Shown here: piece by piece, positions 30,941 through 39,709 of the stretch
How positions within the stretch are numbered: the stretch's first letter is position 1
Layout of the letters: every line of letters starts with the position of its first letter
Origin: Mycobacterium sp. 852002-51057_SCH5723018
GTDB lineage: Bacteria > Actinomycetota > Actinomycetes > Mycobacteriales > Mycobacteriaceae
Length of the DNA stretch: 41,558 bases
Assembly: GCF_001667035.1 (NCBI RefSeq)
Contig: NZ_LZIR01000093.1
Location: 1 to 41,558, forward strand
Direction: 5' to 3'
Program-made: the position numbers and the translations under genes
The notes under the pieces: generated by a model
The model's database searches: none
Told to the model about the DNA's origin: nothing
The model's input: only the letters and a program-made list of their open reading frames with translations

Positions 30941-32587
30941 GTGACTCTGCGGGATTGGGCGCACACCGCCGTCAGCGACCTGATCACCCACATCGATGAA
31001 ATCAACCGGCTCAACGTGTTTCCCGTCGCCGATTCGGACACCGGCGCCAACATGCTGTTCACCATGCGCTCGGCCTTGGCGGAGGCGAACGGGGGGGCCG
31101 GCGCCGACGGCGGCCAGGGGTGCGTCGCCCGGGTGGCGGCGGCCCTGTCGACCGGGGCGCTGAACGGCGCGCGCGGCAATTCCGGCGTGATCCTCTCGCA
31201 GATCCTGCGCGGCATCGCCGACGTCACCGCGGCCGCGGCCGCCGAGTCCGGCGGCGAACTGGCCCACATCGACGCCGCCACCCTGGGGGCCGCGTTGCGC
31301 CGCGGCGTCGAGCTGGTGATCGCGTCGATGGGCGGCGACGAGGTCCCGGGGACCATCGTCTCGGTGTTGCGTGCCGCCGCAGAGGCGGTCGCGGAATGCG
31401 CCGACGAAGGCCTGGCCGCGGCGATCACCGCGGCCGGCGACGCGGCGGTGGTCGCCCTGGAAAAGACGCCCGAGCAGCTCGATGTGCTCGCCAACGCCGG
31501 TGCCGTCGACGCCGGCGGGCGCGGCCTGCTCGTCCTGCTCGACGCCTTGCGCTGCACCGTCGCCGGGCAGGCGCCCGCCCGGACCGTCTACGAGCTGTCG
31601 CCGCGCGCGCCGCAGCCCGAAGCCCCCGCCGCCCAACCCACGCCCCAGTTCGAGGTCATGTACCGGCTGGACGACTGCGATGCCGCGGCGGCGGACGCAC
31701 TGCGGGACCGCCTCGAGGAGCTCGGCGAATCGGTGGCCATCGCCCAAGCAGCCACGCGGGATTCCGACGCGCTCGAGAGCTACTCCGTGCACGTGCACAC
31801 CGACGACGCCGGGGCCGCGGTCGAAGCCGGGTTGGTGGCCGGGCGGCTCAGCCGGATCGTCATCTCGGCGCTGAGCTCCGGCGCCGCCGGGCTGCCCGCG
31901 GGCGGCTGGACGCGCGAGCGGGCCGTGCTGGCCGTCGTCGACGGAGACGGCGCCGCCGAGCTGTTCTCGGGGGAGGGCGCCTGCGTGCTGCAGCCCGATC
32001 CGGACGCGGTCATCAGCGCCCACCAGCTGATGCGGGCCGTCGTCGACACCGGTGCCGCGCAGGTGATGGTGCTGCCCAACGGTTATGTGGCCGCCGAGGA
32101 GCTGGTCGCCGGGTGCACCGCGGCCATCGGCTGGGGAATCGACGTGGTACCGATACCGACGGGGTCGATGGTGCAGGGACTGGCCGCGCTGGCCGTGCAC
32201 GAAACCGGCCGGCAGGCGGTCGACGACGGCTACACCATGGCCCGTGCCGCCGGCGCGGCCCGGCACGGATCGGTGCGCATCGCGACCGAAAGCGCGCTGA
32301 CCTGGGCCGGGCGCTGCCAGCCGGGTGACGGCCTGGGCATCGCGGGCGACGAGGTGCTGATCGTGGCCGCCGACGTGGCCGGCGCGGCGATCGGCCTCGT
32401 CGATCTGCTGCTGGCGTCCGGCGGCGACCTGGTGACGGTGCTGGTCGGGGCCGGCATCGCCGAAGCCGAGGCCACCGCGATGAGCGACACCCTGCAACGG
32501 CACGTGCATGACAATCACCCGGGGACCGAGCTGGTCAGCTACCGCACCGACCACCGCGGCGACGTTCTGCTGATCGGGGTCGAGTAG
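30941..32587 (+). CDS. DAK/FakA-type kinase family protein
   Basis: 548 residues from GTG 30941. The start is uncertain: the open frame begins at 30785, but that part looks non-coding. A strong GGGAGGAGG (30881-30889) lies nine bases before an in-frame CTG (30899), which would give 14 more residues. The N-terminal DhaL-like domain has NVFPVADSDTGANM (DSDTGAN 31-37) and NGARGNSGVILSQILRG for ATP and metal binding. The middle and C-terminal parts match the DAK1_2/DegV-like half of FakA, the ATP-dependent kinase that works with a FakB fatty-acid carrier. No fakB is in the window. In M. tuberculosis the locus is annotated as two genes (Rv2975c, Rv2974c). Here it is one frame. recG follows after two bases. 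Confidence 0.85.
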   Translation: MTLRDWAHTAVSDLITHIDEINRLNVFPVADSDTGANMLFTMRSALAEANGGAGADGGQGCVARVAAALSTGALNGARGNSGVILSQILRGIADVTAAAAAESGGELAHIDAATLGAALRRGVELVIASMGGDEVPGTIVSVLRAAAEAVAECADEGLAAAITAAGDAAVVALEKTPEQLDVLANAGAVDAGGRGLLVLLDALRCTVAGQAPARTVYELSPRAPQPEAPAAQPTPQFEVMYRLDDCDAAAADALRDRLEELGESVAIAQAATRDSDALESYSVHVHTDDAGAAVEAGLVAGRLSRIVISALSSGAAGLPAGGWTRERAVLAVVDGDGAAELFSGEGACVLQPDPDAVISAHQLMRAVVDTGAAQVMVLPNGYVAAEELVAGCTAAIGWGIDVVPIPTGSMVQGLAALAVHETGRQAVDDGYTMARAAGAARHGSVRIATESALTWAGRCQPGDGLGIAGDEVLIVAADVAGAAIGLVDLLLASGGDLVTVLVGAGIAEAEATAMSDTLQRHVHDNHPGTELVSYRTDHRGDVLLIGVE

Positions 32588-32589
32588 CC

Positions 32590-34821
32590 GTGGCGTCGCT
32601 GTCGGACCGACTGCAGTTTCTTGTCGGCGCCAAGGTAGCGGATCTGCTCGACGAAGTGTTCGGCATCCGGACGGTCGACGACCTGCTGCGCCACTACCCG
32701 CGCAGCTACACCGAGGGCGCGAGCCGGTGGGGCGCCGACGACGAACGACCGCCGGCCGGTGAGCACATCACCATCGTCGACACCATCGTCGACACCGAGT
32801 CGTTTCCCATGAAGAAGAACCGAAACAAGATATGTCACCGCATCACGGTTGGCTCCGGCCGCGGCAGGGTGACCGCCACGTTCTTCAATGCGAACTACAT
32901 CAAGAAGGACCTCACCAAAGGCACCAAGGTGATGCTGTCGGGTGAGGTCGGCTTCTTCAGGAACGTCATGCAGCTGACGCACCCCGCCTTCCTCATCGTC
33001 GACGCGCCGGACGGGAGGAACCGCGGCACCAAGTCGCTCAAGAGCATCGCCGAAACGTCGCAAGCCACCACCGGCGAAGAGCTGGCCGACGCCTTCCAAC
33101 ATCACTTCTTCCCGATCTATCCGGCCAGCGCCAAACTCCAGAGCTGGAACATCTTCGCCAGCGTGCGGCAGGTGCTCGCCGTCCTGGACCCGGTGCCCGA
33201 TCCGTTGCCCGAATCGCTACGCGCGGAGCACGGGCTCATGTCCGAAGACCAGGCGCTGCGCGCCATTCATCTTGCCGAGAACGAGCACGAGCGTCACCGC
33301 GCACGCGAACGATTGACCTTCGACGAGGCCGTGGGACTGCAGTGGGCGCTGGTCGCCCGCCGGCACGGTGAGCAGTCGGAATCCGGGCCGCCGGCGCCGC
33401 CGCGGGCCGATGGCCTGGCGGCGGAGTTGTTGCTGCGGTTGCCGTTTCAGCTCACCGCCGGACAGCGGGAAGTGCTCGATGCGCTGTCCGACGGGCTTGC
33501 GGCGACGCGCCCGATGAACCGCCTGCTGCAGGGCGAGGTGGGATCCGGCAAGACCATCGTCGCGGTGCTGGCGATGCTGCAGATGGTGGACGCGGGCTAC
33601 CAGTGCGCGCTGCTGGCGCCCACGGAAGTGCTTGCCGCACAGCATCTTCTGTCGATCACCAACGTGCTCGGGCCGTTGGCGATGGGCAGCCAGCTCGGCG
33701 GCGCCGACGAGGCCACCCGGGTGGCGCTGTTGACCGGCTCGATGACCGCCGCGCAGAAGAAACAGATCCGCGCCGAGATCGCCAGCGGCCAGGTCGGCAT
33801 CGTCATCGGGACGCACGCGCTGCTGCAGGACGCGGTGGAATTCCACAACCTGGGCATGGTGGTCGTCGACGAGCAACATCGCTTCGGGGTCGAGCAGCGA
33901 GATCAATTGCGCGCCAAGGCCCGTGCGGGCATCACACCGCACCTGCTGGTGATGACGGCGACGCCGATACCCCGCACCGTGGCCCTGACCGTGTACGGCG
34001 ACCTGGAGACATTGACGCTGCGCGAACTCCCGCGCGGGCGCCAACCGATCACCACCAACGTCATCTTCGTGGCGGACAAGCCGACGTGGCTCGGGCGCGC
34101 CTGGCAGCGCATCGTCGAAGAGGTCGCCAACGGCCGCCAGGCCTACGTCGTGACGCCCCGGATCGACGAAACCGACGAACCCCAGAAGGAGCCCGGCAGG
34201 GAAGGCAGCCCGGCGCGGCCCTCGGCGACCGCTGAGGGGCTGTTCGCCCGGTTGTATTCCGGTGAGCTGGCGAACCTGCGGCTGGGCCTCATGCACGGCC
34301 GGTTGCCGGCCGAGGAGAAGGACGCCGCGATGGCCGCCTTCCGCGCGGGCGAAATCGATGTGCTGGTGTGTACCACCGTGATCGAGGTGGGCGTCGACGT
34401 CCCCAACGCGACGGTCATGCTCGTCATGGACGCCGACCGGTTCGGCATCAGCCAGCTGCACCAGCTGCGCGGCCGCATCGGCCGGGGCGAGCATCCCAGC
34501 CTGTGCCTGCTCGCCACCTGGGTCCCCGAGGGTTCACCGGCCGGGCGGCGGCTGCGGGCCGTCGCCGACACCGTGGACGGGTTCGCCCTTGCCGACCTCG
34601 ACCTCAAGGAGCGCCGCGAGGGAGATGTGCTGGGCCGCAACCAATCCGGCAAGGCGGTGACCCTACGGCTGTTGTCGCTGGCCGAGCATGGCAAGTTCAT
34701 CGAAGCCGCCCGCGACTTCTGCGTCCAGGCCTATGCCGAGGACCCCTCGAATCCGGAATTGGCTTTGCTGGCAGCGCGATTCACCACCACCGACCGGATT
34801 GAGTACCTGGACAAGTCATGA
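32590..34821 (+). CDS. recG: ATP-dependent DNA helicase RecG
   Basis: 743 residues from GTG 32590. RecG reverses stalled replication forks and processes branched DNA during repair. The N-terminal wedge (OB-fold) domain includes GRGRVTATFFNANYIKK. The helicase core has Walker A GEVGSGKT (315-322), motif II DEQH (427-430), and the later motifs EVGVDVPNATVMLVMDADRFG and QLRGRIGRG. The C-terminal part includes the RecG TRG region (DLDLKERREGDVLGRNQSG). Length is normal for the mycobacterial protein (Rv2973c). Its stop overlaps the exported nuclease-like gene (ATGA). Confidence 0.97.
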   Translation: MASLSDRLQFLVGAKVADLLDEVFGIRTVDDLLRHYPRSYTEGASRWGADDERPPAGEHITIVDTIVDTESFPMKKNRNKICHRITVGSGRGRVTATFFNANYIKKDLTKGTKVMLSGEVGFFRNVMQLTHPAFLIVDAPDGRNRGTKSLKSIAETSQATTGEELADAFQHHFFPIYPASAKLQSWNIFASVRQVLAVLDPVPDPLPESLRAEHGLMSEDQALRAIHLAENEHERHRARERLTFDEAVGLQWALVARRHGEQSESGPPAPPRADGLAAELLLRLPFQLTAGQREVLDALSDGLAATRPMNRLLQGEVGSGKTIVAVLAMLQMVDAGYQCALLAPTEVLAAQHLLSITNVLGPLAMGSQLGGADEATRVALLTGSMTAAQKKQIRAEIASGQVGIVIGTHALLQDAVEFHNLGMVVVDEQHRFGVEQRDQLRAKARAGITPHLLVMTATPIPRTVALTVYGDLETLTLRELPRGRQPITTNVIFVADKPTWLGRAWQRIVEEVANGRQAYVVTPRIDETDEPQKEPGREGSPARPSATAEGLFARLYSGELANLRLGLMHGRLPAEEKDAAMAAFRAGEIDVLVCTTVIEVGVDVPNATVMLVMDADRFGISQLHQLRGRIGRGEHPSLCLLATWVPEGSPAGRRLRAVADTVDGFALADLDLKERREGDVLGRNQSGKAVTLRLLSLAEHGKFIEAARDFCVQAYAEDPSNPELALLAARFTTTDRIEYLDKS

Positions 34822-35528
34822 ATCGCAGGCTCCTACTGTGGTTGACGGCCGCCGCGGTGCTCGCGGTGCTGGTGGCCTATCAGACGCTGGGATCATCGGC
34901 GGCCAGGCACGCCGAAGTCGCCGCACGCGCCGACGTGCCCACGGTGCAACCCGGTGCCGACGTGCTGGCGGGTGTCGCGCAGCTCCCGCAGCGGACCCAC
35001 CGCTACGACTACCGTCGGGCCGCGTTCGGCGACCCCTGGGACGACGACAACGACGCGCCGCTGGGGCACAACGGTTGTGACACCCGCGACGACATCCTCG
35101 ACCGCGACCTCGTCGACAAGACCTACGTGTCGATCAAGCGCTGCCCGAACGCGGTGGCCACCGGCACCCTGCACGACCCGTACACCAACACCACCGTGGT
35201 CTTCCAGCGCGGCGCGAAGGTCGGCGAAGCGGTGCAGATCGACCACATCGTCCCGCTCGCCTACGCCTGGGACATGGGGGCCTACAACTGGGGGCAGCCC
35301 GAGCGGCTGCGTTTCGCCAACGATCCGGCCAACCTGCTCGCGGTCGAGGGCCAGGCCAACCAGGACAAGGGCGATTCGCCGCCGGCCATGTGGATGCCGC
35401 CGAACACCGCGTTCGCGTGTCAGTACGCCATCCAGTTCATCGCCGTGCTGCGCGGCTACCAGCTACCGGTGGACCAGGCTTCGGCGGGCGTGCTGCGCCA
35501 GGCGGCGTCCACCTGCCCCACGGGCTAG
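34818..35528 (+). CDS. Exported HNH/DUF1524-type nuclease-like protein (Rv2972c-like)
   Basis: 236 residues from ATG 34818, overlapping the recG stop by four bases. An N-terminal hydrophobic segment (about 4-24) behind MNRRL indicates export or a membrane anchor. The body has the DUF1524 pattern of the HNH superfamily: GCDTRDDILDRDL, then VQIDHIVPLAYAWDMGA (Asp142, His143), then RFANDPANLLAVEGQANQDKGD, with Asn and Lys in the expected second half. Similar actinobacterial proteins are annotated as secreted nucleases. Two Cys (GCDTR, KRCPN) and two later ones may form disulfides. Enzyme activity is inferred, not shown. Coupling to recG is conserved in M. tuberculosis by gene order. Confidence 0.85.
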   Translation: MNRRLLLWLTAAAVLAVLVAYQTLGSSAARHAEVAARADVPTVQPGADVLAGVAQLPQRTHRYDYRRAAFGDPWDDDNDAPLGHNGCDTRDDILDRDLVDKTYVSIKRCPNAVATGTLHDPYTNTTVVFQRGAKVGEAVQIDHIVPLAYAWDMGAYNWGQPERLRFANDPANLLAVEGQANQDKGDSPPAMWMPPNTAFACQYAIQFIAVLRGYQLPVDQASAGVLRQAASTCPTG

Positions 35529-35542
35529 GTGCCCCGAGCCGA

Positions 35543-36394
35543 TTAGGGGCCGGCGTAAGTATTCGGATCCGGGCGCAGCCGGGTGCCGTCGTTGAGGCTG
35601 TTGATCACGTCCATGTGTTCGGCGGCCAGTTCGAAATCGAAGATGTCCAGGTTGCTGGCGATGCGCTCGGCCTTGCTCGACCGGAAGATCACCGAATTGC
35701 CCAGTTGCACGTTCCACCGCAGCAGCACCTGGGCGGGCGTCTTGCCGTATTCGGCGGCCACCGAGGTCACCGTCGGGTTGTCCACCAGCTTGCCCAGCGC
35801 CAGCGGTGTGTAGGACTGCGTCACGACGTTGTGCTGTGCGTTGGCCTTGCGCAGGTCGGCCTGGTTGAGCAGCGGGTGCAGCTCGATCTGGTTCACCGCC
35901 GGGGTCACGAACGTCAGGTCGATGACGGTTTCCAGATGGTCCTCGGTGAAGTTGGACACGCCGATCGAGCGGGCATGCTCCTCCCCGCGACACTGGATCA
36001 AGCCACCGAAAGCGTCCACGTAGTTACCGAGCGACGGCGCCGGCCAGTGGATGAGGTAGAGGTCGACATAGTCCAGGCCCAGCCTTTCCAAGCTGGCGGT
36101 GCAGGCCTCCAGCGCCTTGGAGAAACCCTGGTCGGAGGTGGCCAGCTTGGTGGTGACGAACAGCTCGGCGCGCGGAATCCCCGACGCCGCGATCGCACGG
36201 CCGACGGCGGCTTCGTTGCCGTAGGCCGCGGCGGTGTCGATCAGCCGGCAGCCGACCTCCAGCGCGGCCGATACCGCGCGTTCCGTTTCGTCCTCCGATA
36301 AATCAGCGACGCCGAGTCCGAGCACCGGAATGGTGTTTTCGTCATTGAGAGCTACCGAGGGTATGGCGGTGCCCGACTCGACAGTCAACGTCAT
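35543..36394 (-). CDS. Aldo/keto reductase (Rv2971-like, AKR5 type)
   Basis: 283 residues from ATG 36394. The (beta/alpha)8 NADPH-dependent reductase shows the full catalytic tetrad Asp53, Tyr58, Lys83 and His116, in LIDTAAAYGNE, TTKLAT and YLIHWPAP. The C-terminal cofactor region (IFRSSKAERIASNLDIFDFEL) is intact. It reduces aldehydes and ketones to alcohols. The homologue MSMEG_2407 of M. smegmatis is classed as AKR5H1, and dicarbonyl detoxification is a plausible role. A damaged tandem paralogue lies directly upstream. Confidence 0.93.
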   Translation of the reverse strand: MTLTVESGTAIPSVALNDENTIPVLGLGVADLSEDETERAVSAALEVGCRLIDTAAAYGNEAAVGRAIAASGIPRAELFVTTKLATSDQGFSKALEACTASLERLGLDYVDLYLIHWPAPSLGNYVDAFGGLIQCRGEEHARSIGVSNFTEDHLETVIDLTFVTPAVNQIELHPLLNQADLRKANAQHNVVTQSYTPLALGKLVDNPTVTSVAAEYGKTPAQVLLRWNVQLGNSVIFRSSKAERIASNLDIFDFELAAEHMDVINSLNDGTRLRPDPNTYAGP

Positions 36395-36398
36395 TCAC

Positions 36399-37048
36399 CT
36401 ACCTGTGAAATTGAAGGTTCGTGGATCCGCACCCAGCCGGGTGCCGTCGTGCAGCGAGGATATCCGAGGATATCGACGCCATTCGAGCAAAGCCCAAGGC
36501 ACTGAGTTCGAAATCGAACACGTCGAAATTGCTCGCAATCCGTATGGGGTTCACCGACTTGGAGATCACGATATTACCCAGCTGGATATGCCACCTAATC
36601 AACACCTGGGCCGGGGTGCGCCCGAGCGCCTCGGCGACGGCGGTGACGGCGGGGTGGGTCAGCAGCGCTCCACGGCCGAGCGGCGACCACGCGTTGTTGA
36701 GCGAGGGCATCGGCCAGTGGATGAGGTATAGGTCGAGGTAGTCGAGCCCGAGGCGGTCCATGCTGGCCTGAAACGTGGGGGAACGCCTTCAGCGTGCTGT
36801 CGTAACCCTGGTCGGCGTTGGCCAATTTGGTCACCACGTAAAGTTGGTCGCGCGGCACGTCGGAATTGGCAAGGGCGCGTCCGGTCTCTCGTTCGTTTGG
36901 TAGGCCGCAGCGGTGTCAATATGCCGGTTACCGGCGCGCGGCGCGGCATGGACCGCCTGCTCGGCGTCCGCCGGCGCGACCTTGAAGACACCGAGGCCGA
37001 CGACGGGGATCGCGTTGCCATCGTTCAGCGTCAGTAGGGAGCAGTCAT
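36399..37048 (-). pseudogene. Decayed tandem aldo/keto reductase
   Basis: Reading from ATG 37048, the frame ends at once (MTAPY then TGA), but a shifted frame continues LTLNDGNAIPVVGLGVFKVAPADAEQAV and reaches HIDTAAAYQTNE. The next segment, DVPRDQLYVVTKLANADQGY, is in a second frame, and DRLGLDYLDLYLIHWPMPSLNN plus the C-terminal half in a third. Compared with the intact neighbour, about 69 residues between SLNN and the stretch AWSPLGRGALLTHPAV are missing. At least three frameshifts and one deletion make it non-functional. The tetrad Asp, Tyr, Lys and His can still be seen across frames. M. smegmatis has two tandem AKR genes here, so this looks like decay of an ancestral duplicate. Confidence 0.88.
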
Positions 37049-38165
37049 GACCAGAAGTCTGCCAGGCGCGCCGGCTCTCGACCTCGGAGCGAAAGGCACA
37101 TCAATGCGATGGACCAGTCGCCTGCAGGGCGCCGCGACGACTGTGGGTGTCAAGGTAATCCCGTGGGTCCCGACCGCCGTGCGGCGGGCGCTGGTCCGCG
37201 GTCGTTCGGTGATCATCGACGGCAACACGCTCGACCCGACGCTGCAGCTGATGCTGTCGGGGCTGCGCGCCGTCGGCATCGACGGCCTGGTGGTCGACGA
37301 CGACGTGGCGGCCTCCCGTGCCCAGATGCGGGAAACGACCATGAGTTTTCCCGGCCCGCAGATTCACGTCGAGGTGGACGCGATCACGCTGCCCGGACCC
37401 GCCGGCGAGATCCGGGCGCGGCACTACCGTCCGCCCACCGGCGCGCCGGCGCCGTTGCTCGTCTACTACCACGGCGGCGGCTGGACGCTCGGCGACCTGG
37501 ACTACGCCGACGCGTTCTGCCGCTTGACCTGCCGGGACGCCGGCATCCATGTCTTGTCGATCGACTACCGGCTGGCTCCCGAACACCCTGCCCCGGCTGC
37601 CATCGAGGACGCCTATGTGGCTTTCAAGTGGGCGTACGAGCACGCCGGTGACCTCGGCGCGACCGTCGGGCAGGTCGCGGTCGGCGGCGACAGCGCGGGC
37701 GGCAACCTGTCCGCCGTCGTCTGCCAGCTGGCGCGCGACGAGGGCGGCCCCGCCCCCGTGGTGCAGTGGCTGATCTACCCACGGACCGACTTCACCGCAC
37801 AGACCCGGTCGATGAGCCTGTTCTCCCGCGGCTTCCTGCTGACCAGGCGCGACATGGACTGGTTCGAGTCGCAATATTTGAGGCGCTCCAGCCTCGATCG
37901 GACGGACCCGCGGATATCGCCCTTGTTGGCCGAGTCGCTGTCCGGGTTGGCGCCCGCGCTGATCGCGGTCGGGGGCTTCGACCCGTTGCGCGACGAGGGC
38001 GAGAGCTACGCGGCGGCGCTGCGGGCCGCCGGCACCCCGGTGGACCTGCGTTACATGGGCTCGCTGACCCATGGCTTCGTGAACCTGTTTCAGCTGGGCG
38101 GCGACAGCGCCGTGGCGACGAGCGAGCTCATCTCCGCGCTGCGCGCCCACCTGAGCCGGATCTGA
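37047..38165 (+). CDS. lipN: Alpha/beta hydrolase, hormone-sensitive lipase family
   Basis: 372 residues from ATG 37047; ATG 37104 (MRWTSRLQG) is an alternative. The esterase/lipase has HGGG (142-145) for the oxyanion hole, nucleophile Ser216 in GGDSAGGNL, the Asp in GGFDPLRDEG and the His of LTHGFVNL. It corresponds to LipN (Rv2970c), an esterase active on short acyl chains, by position and length. Its ATG overlaps the ATG of the divergent pseudogene in CATG, so its promoter must lie within the old AKR gene. This leaves the start less certain. Confidence 0.92.
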   Translation: MTRSLPGAPALDLGAKGTSMRWTSRLQGAATTVGVKVIPWVPTAVRRALVRGRSVIIDGNTLDPTLQLMLSGLRAVGIDGLVVDDDVAASRAQMRETTMSFPGPQIHVEVDAITLPGPAGEIRARHYRPPTGAPAPLLVYYHGGGWTLGDLDYADAFCRLTCRDAGIHVLSIDYRLAPEHPAPAAIEDAYVAFKWAYEHAGDLGATVGQVAVGGDSAGGNLSAVVCQLARDEGGPAPVVQWLIYPRTDFTAQTRSMSLFSRGFLLTRRDMDWFESQYLRRSSLDRTDPRISPLLAESLSGLAPALIAVGGFDPLRDEGESYAAALRAAGTPVDLRYMGSLTHGFVNLFQLGGDSAVATSELISALRAHLSRI

Positions 38166-38187
38166 TTTGCTGGGCGCTCGAGCTGAG

Positions 38188-38236
38188 TGCCCGACTCCTC
38201 CTCCGGTCGGTCTCGGCCGGCATCGTCGCCGCGCGT
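38188..38236 (-). repeat. Possible degenerate MIRU-like element
   Basis: CTCCTC and GCATCGTCGCC(G)GCG-like blocks appear in the order and approximate spacing of the element at 40291-40337 (same orientation), but the middle is diverged. Seen by eye only. Confidence 0.3.
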
Positions 38237-38243
38237 CGGCCGG

Positions 38244-38249
38244 TACTCT
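38244..38249 (+). promoter_or_regulatory. Possible -10 of the DsbA/VKOR unit
   Basis: TACTCT fits TANNNT and would start a transcript near 38256, some 48 bases before the GTG at 38303. No good -35 is apparent. Weak prediction. Confidence 0.35.
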
Positions 38250-38302
38250 AGAGGCGCCCTGTCCGACCGCCGGACATGCCTGCACGAAGGATCAGCGAAC
38301 CT

Positions 38303-39067
38303 GTGGCCGACAAACCCAAACGTCCCCCGCGATTCGATGTGAAGTCCGCCACCGGCAGATCGGGTCGGCTCATCCAGATCGGCGGCACCGCCTTCATCGT
38401 GATCTTCGCCGTCGCGCTCGTCTTCTACATCGTGACGTCGCACCACAAGAAGGGCGGCAGCACCGGAGAGGGCGACACGGTGCGGGTGACGTCGAGCAAG
38501 GTGGTCAACCAGCCCGGCACCAGCAACCCCAAGGCCGTGGTGACGTTCTACGAGGACTTCCTGTGCCCGGCGTGCGGTAGTTTCGAGCGCTCCTTCGGGC
38601 CGACGGTGTCCAAGCTCATCGACATCGGGGCCATTGCCGCCGACTACTCCATGGTGTCGATCCTGGATAACCAGAAGAACCAGAACTATTCGTCTCGGGC
38701 GGGTGCGGCGGCGCTGTGCGTCGCCGACGAATCCATCGATGCGTTCCGACGGTTCCACAGCGCGCTCTACAGCACCGACATCCAGCCCGACGAACGCGGC
38801 ACCAGCTTCCCCGACAACGCGAGGCTGATCGAGCTGGCCCGCGAGGCCGGCGTCGTCGGCAAGGTCCCCGACTGCATCAACAGCGGCAAGTACCTTTCCA
38901 AGGTCACCGGCGAGGCCGCCGCCGCAAAGATCAGCGCGACCCCGACCATCAAGATCAACGGCGAGGACTACCAGCCGTCGACACCCGATGCGTTGGTCGC
39001 CAAGATCAAACAGATCGTCGGTGACGTGCCCGGCATCGACGGCGCCGTCGCACCCGCCGCCCCATGA
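38303..39067 (+). CDS. DsbA-like thiol:disulfide oxidoreductase (Rv2969c-like)
   Basis: 254 residues from GTG 38303, whose N-terminus VADKPKRPPRFDVKSA agrees with the M. tuberculosis protein. The frame is open to 38276. One membrane segment (about 26-46) anchors an exported thioredoxin-fold domain with an inserted helical region. The active site is FLCPAC (Cys88, Cys91), and a cis-Pro loop is present (SATPTIKING). Two further Cys (in LCVADES and DCINSGK) may form a structural disulfide. It forms disulfides in exported proteins and is re-oxidised by the VKOR partner encoded next, with which it overlaps by four bases (ATGA). Confidence 0.94.
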   Translation: MADKPKRPPRFDVKSATGRSGRLIQIGGTAFIVIFAVALVFYIVTSHHKKGGSTGEGDTVRVTSSKVVNQPGTSNPKAVVTFYEDFLCPACGSFERSFGPTVSKLIDIGAIAADYSMVSILDNQKNQNYSSRAGAAALCVADESIDAFRRFHSALYSTDIQPDERGTSFPDNARLIELAREAGVVGKVPDCINSGKYLSKVTGEAAAAKISATPTIKINGEDYQPSTPDALVAKIKQIVGDVPGIDGAVAPAAP

Positions 39068-39699
39068 CGACCCCGGTGTCAGCCCAAACAGCCGACCTGA
39101 CACCGGATTCGGGCCCCTGGGCGCGCGCACCCGCGGCCAGCGCGTGGTGGGTGCTGATCGCCGGTGTGATCGGTCTGGTTGCCTCGATGACTCTGACGGT
39201 GGAAAAGATCGACCTGCTGCTCAACCCCGCGTACGTGCCGTCGTGCAACATCAACCCGATCGTGTCGTGCGGTTCCGTGATGGTCACGCCGCAGGCGTCG
39301 TTGCTGGGCTTCCCCAACCCGCTGCTGGGCCTGGTGGGCTTTTCGGTGGTGGTGGTCACCGGTGTGCTGGCAGTGACGAAAGTCCCTCTGCCGCAATGGT
39401 ATTGGGTTGGGCTCACGGTCGGGGTGCTGATCGGCGCGGCGTTTGTGCACTGGCTGATCTTCCAGAGCCTGTACCGCATCGGTGCGCTGTGCCCGTACTG
39501 CATGGTGGTGTGGGTGGTCACCATCTCGCTGCTGGTGGTGGTCGCGTCGATCGCGTTCCGTCCTGCTCTGCAAGGCCGGGAATCCGCTGCGGCACAGTTT
39601 CTTTACCAATGGCGGTGGTCGATCGCCGCGCTGTGGTTCACGGCGGTGTTCCTGCTGATCATGGTGCGATTCTGGGACTATTGGTCGACGCTGTTGTGA
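39064..39699 (+). CDS. Vitamin K epoxide reductase homologue (DsbB-type)
   Basis: 211 residues from ATG 39064, overlapping the DsbA-like gene. Five hydrophobic segments are seen (about 27-46, 82-104, 112-134, 145-165 and 185-205). The four redox Cys are Cys61 and Cys69 (SCNINPIVSCG) and the quinone-proximal pair Cys143/Cys146 (CPYC). It passes electrons from DsbA to menaquinone in the membrane. It corresponds to Rv2968c, which functions as the bacterial VKOR. Its stop is only 10 bases before rsmD. In M. tuberculosis the large pca gene lies between them. Confidence 0.95.
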   Translation: MTTPVSAQTADLTPDSGPWARAPAASAWWVLIAGVIGLVASMTLTVEKIDLLLNPAYVPSCNINPIVSCGSVMVTPQASLLGFPNPLLGLVGFSVVVVTGVLAVTKVPLPQWYWVGLTVGVLIGAAFVHWLIFQSLYRIGALCPYCMVVWVVTISLLVVVASIAFRPALQGRESAAAQFLYQWRWSIAALWFTAVFLLIMVRFWDYWSTLL

Positions 39700-39709
39700 T
39701 TGCCGGCCA

